Shown: piece by piece, positions 7,643 through 12,747 of the stretch
Layout: each line of letters starts with the position of its first letter
Position numbering within the stretch: position 1 is the first letter of the stretch
Assembly: GCA_003694825.1 (NCBI GenBank)
Contig: RFJS01000095.1
Span: 1 to 12,747, forward strand
Direction: 5' to 3'
DNA: 12,747 bases
DNA from: Verrucomicrobiota bacterium
Lineage (GTDB): Bacteria; Verrucomicrobiota; Verrucomicrobiia; Opitutales; Opitutaceae
Program-made: the position numbers and the translations under genes
Notes under the pieces: generated by a model
Databases searched by the model: none
Seen by the model: the letters and a program-made list of their open reading frames with translations, nothing else
Told to the model about the DNA's origin: nothing

Positions 7643-9394
7643 TCAGCCGCGCAGTTCCTCGTTGGTGTCGGCGTCGAGGATCTTGAAGTTCTCGACGTGG
7701 TAGTTGGGATCGGCCCGGAAGGTGAGGGCGATGTTGTAGTTTTTCTCGAGGCGCACGAGCAGGTCGGCGTCCTCGCTGCGGAGGCGCTCGAGCACGCCGG
7801 GGTTGACGAGGATGCGGATGTGCAGGTCGCGGTCGGGTTCTTTGGCCCGGATGCGGCGGATGACGGAGGCGAGTTTGCGCTGCATCTCGACACTGACGGT
7901 GGTGGCGGATTTGACGATGCCGCGACCCCGGCAGTAGGGGCACCCGGTGTAGAGGCCCGAGGAGGTGCGCTCCTGCTGGCGCTGGCGGGTCATCTGCATG
8001 ATGCCGAGCGGCGAGATGGGCAGGATGTGGTTCTTGGCTTTGTCGTCCGCCATGGCCTCCTTCATTTTGGCGAAGATGGCGTTGCGGTGGCGGCGCTGCT
8101 TCATGTCGATGAAGTCGATGATGATGAGGCCGCCGATGTTGCGCAGGCGGATCTGGCGGGCGATTTCGCGCACCGCCTCCTGGTTGACCTGGTAGATCGT
8201 GTTGCCTTCGTCGCCTTCGCGGGGCTTGTGCGAGCCGGTGTTGACGTCGATGGCGACGAGCGCCTCGGTTTCATCGATCACGATCTGGCCGCCGGAGGGG
8301 AGGGGGACCTGGCGCTGAAAGGTCTGTTCGATCTGCCGCTCGATATTGAAGCGTTCGAAGATGGGGATGGCGTCGGAGTAGAGCTGGATCTTCGACTTGG
8401 AGCGGCTGGAGATCTGGGAGACGAGGTCGATGACGCGCTGATGGTCTCGCGGATTGTCGATGAGGACGCGGTCGACGTCTTCGGTGAGGAAGTCGCGCAC
8501 CGTGCGTTCGATGAGGTCGGGCTCCTGGTAGAGACAGGCCGGACTGCGCTCGGTCTCCATTTTCTGGGAGATCTCCTCCCACTGTTTGAGGAGGATGTGG
8601 AGGTCGCGCACGAAGTAGCGGGCCTTCTTGCCCTCGCCGGCGGGGCGGATGATGATGCCCATGCCCTCGGGGATCGTCAGCTCCTGGATGATCTTTTTGA
8701 GGCGGGCGCGTTCGCGGGGGGCCTCGATTTTGCGGGAGATGCCGCATTGGTCGCTGTAGGGCATGAGGACGATGAAGCGGCCTGGCAGGGAGATGTTGGT
8801 GGTGGTGCGCGGACCCTTCGTGCCGATGGGGCCCTTGCTCACCTGGATGACGATTTCGGTGCCGACCGGGTAGAGGTTGGGGATGTCCTTAACGGTCAGC
8901 TTCTTCTCGTTTTTCTTCTTTTTGGAGGACTTGTTGACGCGGACCACCTCGATCGAGGAATCGGCGGCGGCCGGGAGGATGTCCCAGTAGTGCAGGAAGG
9001 CGTTCTTGGACATGCCGATGTCCACGAACGCGGCCTTGAGGCCGGGATCGAGGTTCTTGATGCGGCCCTTGAAGATGCTTCCGACGATGCGGTCGTCCCC
9101 GGGGCCGCGCTCGATGTCGAACTTTTGGAGGATGCCGTCCTCGAGGAGGGCGACGCGCCGTTCGAGCGGCTCGGAGTTGATAATGAGCTCGCGGAAGGGC
9201 TTCTTCTCTTTGCGGAGCGTGTCGATGATCTTGGTGATCAGCGGGCGCTTTCTGGCGCGGTCGCGCGCCTTTTCCCGGATTTCGTCGTGATCGACCGGTT
9301 CAACCTTTGTTTCTTTCGGTGGATCCTGAAGCTCCTGATCGTAACGTTTGATGGTTTCAGCTGCTGTATTGGTGGGGCGGTTGGTATCGCTCAT
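7643..9394 (-). CDS. rng: Ribonuclease E/G family endoribonuclease
   Basis: A 583-residue single-strand-specific endoribonuclease of RNA decay and rRNA/tRNA processing. After a charged N-terminal extension (1-65) comes the start of the RNase E/G core ([19 protein letters not shown], 69-87), then an S1 RNA-binding domain ([22 protein letters not shown], 106-127). The 5'-sensor-like region includes the GPIGTKGPR area (188-196). The catalytic DNase I-like domain has AIDVNTG (381-387; Asp383) and IIIDFIDM (424-431; Asp427), corresponding to the two metal-binding aspartates of RNase E. CPYCRGRG (485-492) is the Zn-link motif with Cys485 and Cys488. There is no long RNase E-type scaffold at the C-terminus, so the RNase G form fits best. 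A Lys-rich stretch [10 protein letters not shown] (156-165) interrupts the S1 region. The ATG at 9394 lies 99 bases after the rodA stop, same strand, probably co-transcribed. RNase G genes beside cell-shape genes are also known in E. coli. Confidence 0.96.
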   Translation of the reverse strand: MSDTNRPTNTAAETIKRYDQELQDPPKETKVEPVDHDEIREKARDRARKRPLITKIIDTLRKEKKPFRELIINSEPLERRVALLEDGILQKFDIERGPGDDRIVGSIFKGRIKNLDPGLKAAFVDIGMSKNAFLHYWDILPAAADSSIEVVRVNKSSKKKKNEKKLTVKDIPNLYPVGTEIVIQVSKGPIGTKGPRTTTNISLPGRFIVLMPYSDQCGISRKIEAPRERARLKKIIQELTIPEGMGIIIRPAGEGKKARYFVRDLHILLKQWEEISQKMETERSPACLYQEPDLIERTVRDFLTEDVDRVLIDNPRDHQRVIDLVSQISSRSKSKIQLYSDAIPIFERFNIERQIEQTFQRQVPLPSGGQIVIDETEALVAIDVNTGSHKPREGDEGNTIYQVNQEAVREIARQIRLRNIGGLIIIDFIDMKQRRHRNAIFAKMKEAMADDKAKNHILPISPLGIMQMTRQRQQERTSSGLYTGCPYCRGRGIVKSATTVSVEMQRKLASVIRRIRAKEPDRDLHIRILVNPGVLERLRSEDADLLVRLEKNYNIALTFRADPNYHVENFKILDADTNEELRG

Positions 9395-9493
9395 GTTGCG
9401 GTAAGTTCCCGTTTAGGGGAGGCTCCGCCCACGAGGTTGCGCAGACTGTTGCGGGGTCGGGAAACGGTGAGGTGAGCGATTTCAAAGGCATGG

Positions 9494-10840
9494 TCAAAAG
9501 TCCCTTCGAAAGCGATAAACGCTCTGAACCAACCCCTGGAGCATGCAGCAACTTAACAGGAAAGAGCCTCCGTAACTCAAAAATGGAAGCGGCAGGCCGG
9601 TGATCGGGGCCAGACCGATGGTCATGCCGATGTTGATGAACACGTGCACCGCGAAGACGATGGTCACACCGAGGGCAAGGAGGGTGCCGAACCGGTCCCT
9701 TGCCTTTGCCGCGATGCGGATGCCGTTCGCGAGCAGGACGCCGAACAGGCCGATGACGGTTACGCTTCCGAGGAATCCTGTCTCCTCCGCCAGGACGGAG
9801 AAGATAAAGTCGTTGTGGGCCACTGCGCGGGGCAGGTAGCCCAGCCGGGCCTGGGTCCCCTGTGCCCATCCCTTGCCGGTGAGGCCGCCGGAGCCGACGG
9901 TGATGAGGGATTGGCGCAGGTTCCAGCTGACGTCGCGGTCCACCTTGTAGGGGGCGACGAAGGAAAGGATACGGTTTCTCTGGTAGTCCTTCAGATAGGG
10001 AATCCAAGAGTGTTTTTCGTACGCGCCGCGATCGTCCATGAACGACAGGTTGTTGTCGGTCATGAACTTGCTGTACCTGTAAACGTCGAACGCGACGACG
10101 CCGACCACGACCGCGAAGGCGAGGAAGACGGACGCGAAGAAGCGCTTGGACAGGTTGGAGGCGTACAACAGGGAGAAGACCATCGGGGGGATCACCAGAG
10201 CGGACCCCAAGTCCGGTTGAAACATGATGAACAGCATCGGCAGACCCGTCGCAAGTGCCAATTTGGCAAGCGTTAACAGTGAATCCCGAACGGTGCCGAC
10301 CTTGCTGCGGGCGAGGATGCTGGCGGCCATGACGAGGGCGCCGAGCTTGCCGGTCTCCGATGGCTGAAAACTGAAAAATCCCAGGTCGATCCATCGCGTG
10401 GCGCCGAATCGCGTGGCGCCGATGCCCGGGATGAGCACGGCGATCAGTCCGAGCATCGCCAGCGTCCAGAGCCAGTGCGAGTATTTCAGGACGATCTTGT
10501 AATCGATCAGCGAAACGGCCGTGTAGACCACGGCGCCGAGCCCGATCCAGACGATCTGCTGCATCCACTGCGTGCGGCCCGTGTAAACCTGGGCGCTGTA
10601 GATGAAAAACACGCCGATCGCGCACAGCAGCAGGATGCAGATCGGGTTGATCGGGTCGATCCGGCCGTGGGTCTTGCGTTGCACCCAGTTGAAGATCGGG
10701 AGCCGAAAGTCGCTGACGTTTGCTGCCACGCCGCGAAACGTGTGCAGTTCCCCCGTGTTGTGCAACCGGGGAGTTGACCGGTGCGGGCGAGTGGGGCGCC
10801 TCTGCGGGTTTGCGCGGCATCCGGCCGCGAAAAAACGCAT
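9494..10840 (-). CDS. rodA: Rod-shape-determining peptidoglycan glycosyltransferase RodA
   Basis: A SEDS-family polytopic membrane protein that polymerises lipid II glycan strands during cell elongation, normally as partner of a class B penicillin-binding protein (PBP2), which is not in this window. The first of about ten transmembrane helices begins at PICILLLCAIGVFFIYSAQ (66-84). Family signatures are GFFSFQPSE (154-162), FQPDLGSA (207-214), HNDFIFSVLAEETG (342-355), whose Asp344 matches the essential catalytic Asp of SEDS proteins, and PLPFLSYGGS (417-426). Length is 448 residues from the ATG at 10840, longer than E. coli RodA (370) because of a 40-residue Arg-rich N-terminal extension. 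I keep this start because GGAGGGG lies just six bases upstream. A GTG at 10729, giving 411 residues, is the main alternative and begins next to the conserved part. It is divergent from rny and followed by rng. Confidence 0.95.
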   Translation of the reverse strand: MRFFAAGCRANPQRRPTRPHRSTPRLHNTGELHTFRGVAANVSDFRLPIFNWVQRKTHGRIDPINPICILLLCAIGVFFIYSAQVYTGRTQWMQQIVWIGLGAVVYTAVSLIDYKIVLKYSHWLWTLAMLGLIAVLIPGIGATRFGATRWIDLGFFSFQPSETGKLGALVMAASILARSKVGTVRDSLLTLAKLALATGLPMLFIMFQPDLGSALVIPPMVFSLLYASNLSKRFFASVFLAFAVVVGVVAFDVYRYSKFMTDNNLSFMDDRGAYEKHSWIPYLKDYQRNRILSFVAPYKVDRDVSWNLRQSLITVGSGGLTGKGWAQGTQARLGYLPRAVAHNDFIFSVLAEETGFLGSVTVIGLFGVLLANGIRIAAKARDRFGTLLALGVTIVFAVHVFINIGMTIGLAPITGLPLPFLSYGGSFLLSCCMLQGLVQSVYRFRRDF

Positions 10841-10845
10841 TTTGC

Positions 10846-10858
10846 GCCCCTCCGGGGC
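10846..10858 (-). promoter_or_regulatory. Shine-Dalgarno of rodA inside a small hairpin
   Basis: On the minus strand the sequence GCCCC-GGA-GGGGC forms a perfect five-base-pair stem with a three-base loop. The GGAGGGG part is a strong ribosome-binding sequence ending six bases before the ATG at 10840. Most other starts in this window lack such a site, so it decides the rodA start I chose. The fold would partly hide the site and could tune translation; this is inference. Confidence 0.4.
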
Positions 10859-10859
10859 A

Positions 10860-10887
10860 TTGCCAAGGTCCCGCTGAGTTCTACAGT
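10860..10887 (+). promoter_or_regulatory. Candidate sigma-70 type promoter of rny
   Basis: TTGCCA (10860-10865) matches five of six bases of the -35 consensus, followed after 16 bases by TACAGT (10882-10887), which matches four of six at -10. Transcription would start near 10894, leaving about 60 bases of leader before the rny ATG. It lies in the only region shared by the divergent rodA and rny genes. Chance matches of this quality are common, so confidence is modest. Confidence 0.3.
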
Positions 10888-10956
10888 CGCGGCCTGTTGA
10901 CTTACAAACTCGAGCCGCTGTCCGGCCTGCCTCTGGCCGTTGCAGACGGGGATGCC

Positions 10957-12477
10957 ATGGTGTGGATCATCGGCATCCTCGGTGGTTTATTGCTCGGATC
11001 CATCGTCTCGTGGCTGGCCACGCTGCACCTGCGGCGGCGGGCGCGCGAGGAGGCCGCGCGCGTCATCGAGCTGGGGCGGCGCGAAGCGGAGATCGAGAAG
11101 CAGAAGCTCATCAACGAGGCGACCCGCGAGGCCGACCAGATTCGCGCCGACGCCCGGGCCGAAGCGACCCGCGCCGAACTCGAGACCGAATCCCGCTTGC
11201 GCGAGATCCGTTCCCACGAGGAATCGCTGGCCCGGCTCGACCACGAACTCACCGTGCAGGAGCAGAAGCTCGAGCGCGAGCGCGCCGCCGTGCTCCAGGC
11301 CCGCGAGGCCGTGCGCGGCATGTCGAAAAACGTTCGCAAGACCATGGAAAGCCTCGCGGGGATGGGCGTGGACGAAGTACGCGAAAGCCTGCGCGAGGAA
11401 GTTCGCCGCGAGTGCGAGGAGGAGCTGCGCAAGCTGCGCCAGTCGCTGCTCGATCGTTCCGAGCAGGAGATCGAGCGCGAGGCCCGCGAGTTGCTCGTCT
11501 CGACCATGCAGCGGTTGACCACCCGCTCCCTCAACGACCTCACCGCGACCATCGTCTCGCTCCCCAACGACGACATGAAGGGGCGGATCATCGGACGGGA
11601 GGGACGCAACATCAAATGCTTCGAGGCGGCGACCGGCACGACGCTGCTCATCGACGAATCGCCGCAGATGGTGCTCATCTCCTCCTTCGATCCCGTGCGG
11701 CGCCAGGTGGCCCGGATCGCGCTGGAGGGCCTCGTGGCGGACGGCCGCATCCATCCGGCCTCGATCGAGGAGTTCGTCGCCAACGCCGAAAAGGAAGTCG
11801 AGGCCAGCGTGCGCAGCGCCGGCGAAGAGGCGGTCGCGAAGGTGAAAATCACCGCCGTGCATCCGGAGGTGATCCAGTTGCTGGGTCGGCTTCGGTTCCG
11901 GTTCTCATTCACCCAGAATGCGCTGGATCACTCCATCGAAGTCGGGCTGCTCGCCGGCATGATCGCTTCCGAGATGGGGCTCGATCCCGAACCCGCCCGC
12001 CGCGCCGGGCTCTTTCATGACATCGGCAAATCGATGGACGCCGAGTATGAGGGAAGCCACGCGACGGCCGGGGCGGAGTTTCTAAAGCGTCACGGCGAAT
12101 CCGCCATCGTCGTCAATGCCGTTGCCGCCCACCACGAGGAAGTGCCGGCGGAGTCGATCTACGCGGGCATCGTCGTGCTTGCCGACACCATTTCCGCGGT
12201 GCGGCCGGGGGCTCGGGCGGAATCACTCGGCGCCTATATCGAGCGGCTCGAGCGGCTCGAGAAGCTCGCGCTCTCCTTCGAGGGGGTAAAGTCGGCCTTT
12301 GCCGTGCACGCCGGGCGCGAGGTGCGGGTGCTCGTCAGTCCGGAAAAAGTGGATGACGCGGGAGCCCGCGTCCTCGCCCGCGATCTCCGGCGGCGCATCG
12401 AGGACGAGCTGCAGTATCCCAGCACGATCAAGATCACCGTCATTCGCGAACAGCGCTACACCGAGACGGCGACCTGA
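10957..12477 (+). CDS. rny: Ribonuclease Y
   Basis: A 506-residue membrane-tethered endoribonuclease that starts mRNA decay (family length about 520). Domains in order are an N-terminal membrane helix (2-22), a long charged coiled coil (about 25-180, rich in Glu/Arg/Ala), a KH RNA-binding domain with GRIIGREGRNIK (209-220; GREG is the GxxG loop), and an HD hydrolase domain. The HD metal residues are visible: His325 (ALDHSIEVG), the His354-Asp355 pair (GLFHDIGKSMD), His368 (GSHATAGAEF), His392 (AAHHEEVP) and Asp410 (VLADTISAVRPGAR). The ATG at 10957 was chosen because the membrane helix begins at once; ACGGGG a few bases upstream may serve as ribosome-binding site. The frame is open farther upstream to 10720, but that stretch is Cys/Arg/Pro-rich and unlike the family. 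It is divergent from rodA and followed 87 bases later by queF. All motifs are intact. Confidence 0.97.
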   Translation: MVWIIGILGGLLLGSIVSWLATLHLRRRAREEAARVIELGRREAEIEKQKLINEATREADQIRADARAEATRAELETESRLREIRSHEESLARLDHELTVQEQKLERERAAVLQAREAVRGMSKNVRKTMESLAGMGVDEVRESLREEVRRECEEELRKLRQSLLDRSEQEIEREARELLVSTMQRLTTRSLNDLTATIVSLPNDDMKGRIIGREGRNIKCFEAATGTTLLIDESPQMVLISSFDPVRRQVARIALEGLVADGRIHPASIEEFVANAEKEVEASVRSAGEEAVAKVKITAVHPEVIQLLGRLRFRFSFTQNALDHSIEVGLLAGMIASEMGLDPEPARRAGLFHDIGKSMDAEYEGSHATAGAEFLKRHGESAIVVNAVAAHHEEVPAESIYAGIVVLADTISAVRPGARAESLGAYIERLERLEKLALSFEGVKSAFAVHAGREVRVLVSPEKVDDAGARVLARDLRRRIEDELQYPSTIKITVIREQRYTETAT

Positions 12478-12482
12478 ACAGC

Positions 12483-12507
12483 CGGCGGGTGGAGCCTCGC
12501 TCCGCCG
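12483..12507 (+). terminator. GC-rich hairpin after rny, possible terminator
   Basis: GGAGC-CTC-GCTCC (12491-12503) is extended by CGGC (12483-12486) pairing with GCCG (12504-12507) across a four-base bulge. It starts six bases after the rny stop. No T-tract follows; instead there is a perfect CCCCCGGGGG palindrome (12509-12518) and then AAATTT. It could be a weak or factor-dependent terminator, or leader structure of queF. No preQ1 riboswitch sequence was recognised in 12478-12564. Confidence 0.3.
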
Positions 12508-12564
12508 TCCCCCGGGGGAAATTTCTGCTCGCGCCCCGCTCTCCGCTTCCCGCTACTTTCCCTT

Positions 12565-12747
12565 ATGGCTGACAAGAGCATCCTCGAGACCTTTCCCAAT
12601 CCCGCGCCCGAGCGCGATTACCTCATCGAACACACCCACCACGAGTTTACCTCCGTCTGTCCCAAGACCGGACATCCCGACTTCGCCACCATCACGGTGC
12701 GCTACGTCGCCGACCGGACCTGCGTCGAGCTCAAGTCGCTCAAGCTC
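12565..12747 (+). CDS. queF: NADPH-dependent 7-cyano-7-deazaguanine reductase QueF, 5' part
   Basis: The first 61 codons of a gene that runs off the window end. QueF reduces the nitrile preQ0 to the amine preQ1 with NADPH in the cytoplasm, a step of queuosine tRNA modification. Two signatures are already present: [14 protein letters not shown] (30-43), where Cys32 is the conserved catalytic cysteine that forms the thioimide with preQ0, and CVELKSLKL (53-61), the start of the QueF motif E-[SL]-K-[SA]-x-K that binds NADPH. The early position of the catalytic Cys fits the short, unimodular type I enzyme (about 130-165 residues) rather than the bimodular E. coli type. The ATG at 12565 is the first in frame and gives the expected short N-terminal tail; no clear Shine-Dalgarno sequence precedes it. 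It is on the same strand as rny, 87 bases downstream. Confidence 0.93.
   Translation, partial: MADKSILETFPNPAPERDYLIEHTHHEFTSVCPKTGHPDFATITVRYVADRTCVELKSLKL

Noticed and set aside
7697..9475. 592-codon open frame on the + strand opposite rng
   Set aside because: It is fully antisense to a well-supported RNase G gene and its translation is a low-complexity Asp/Ala/Gly/Val mixture.
10720..10956. Upstream in-frame extension of RNase Y starting at 10720
   Set aside because: The added 79 residues are Cys/Arg/Pro-rich and precede the membrane helix that normally begins the protein.
12478..12564. preQ1 riboswitch before queF
   Set aside because: None of the conserved A-rich tail or core sequences of the known preQ1 classes is visible in this GC-rich gap.

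Overview
The window is GC-rich chromosomal DNA of a Gram-negative bacterium, most likely a verrucomicrobial Opitutaceae-type organism. This is inferred from the style of the TonB-dependent receptor N-terminus, the C-terminus of an AmpG-like MFS transporter, and the presence of both an RNase E/G and an RNase Y gene. Window position 1 lies in low-complexity sequence and may be near a contig edge.

Layout. (1) Positions 75-353 (+): the last two or so transmembrane segments of an AmpG-like MFS transporter, without the rest of the gene. (2) Positions 4634-422 (-): a tight four-gene operon, read as SxtJ-family membrane protein, NodU/CmcH-type carbamoyltransferase, DUF5989 one-helix membrane protein, and a membrane-anchored SGNH-hydrolase-like protein carrying TPRs. 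Gaps between the genes are only 12, 4 and 3 nt. (3) Positions 7211-4798 (-): a TonB-dependent outer-membrane receptor broken by one apparent single-base deletion near 5382-5384, followed by a textbook terminator. (4) Positions 10840-7643 (-): rodA then rng, ending in a strong hairpin terminator. (5) Positions 10957-12477 (+): rny (RNase Y), divergent from rodA, then the start of queF (12565 to the window end).

How the parts work together. The carbamoyltransferase cassette is the most interesting part. The same set of families (carbamoyltransferase, SxtJ, a small SxtK/DUF5989-like protein and a GDSL/SGNH protein) is known from the saxitoxin cluster as sxtI/J/K/L, but nothing else here suggests saxitoxin synthesis. 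I infer a general membrane-associated module that carbamoylates an unknown small molecule or glycan. The right half combines cell-wall elongation (RodA) with two different RNA-decay endonucleases (RNase G/E and RNase Y) around one divergent control region. No tRNA, rRNA, CRISPR array or insertion sequence was seen.
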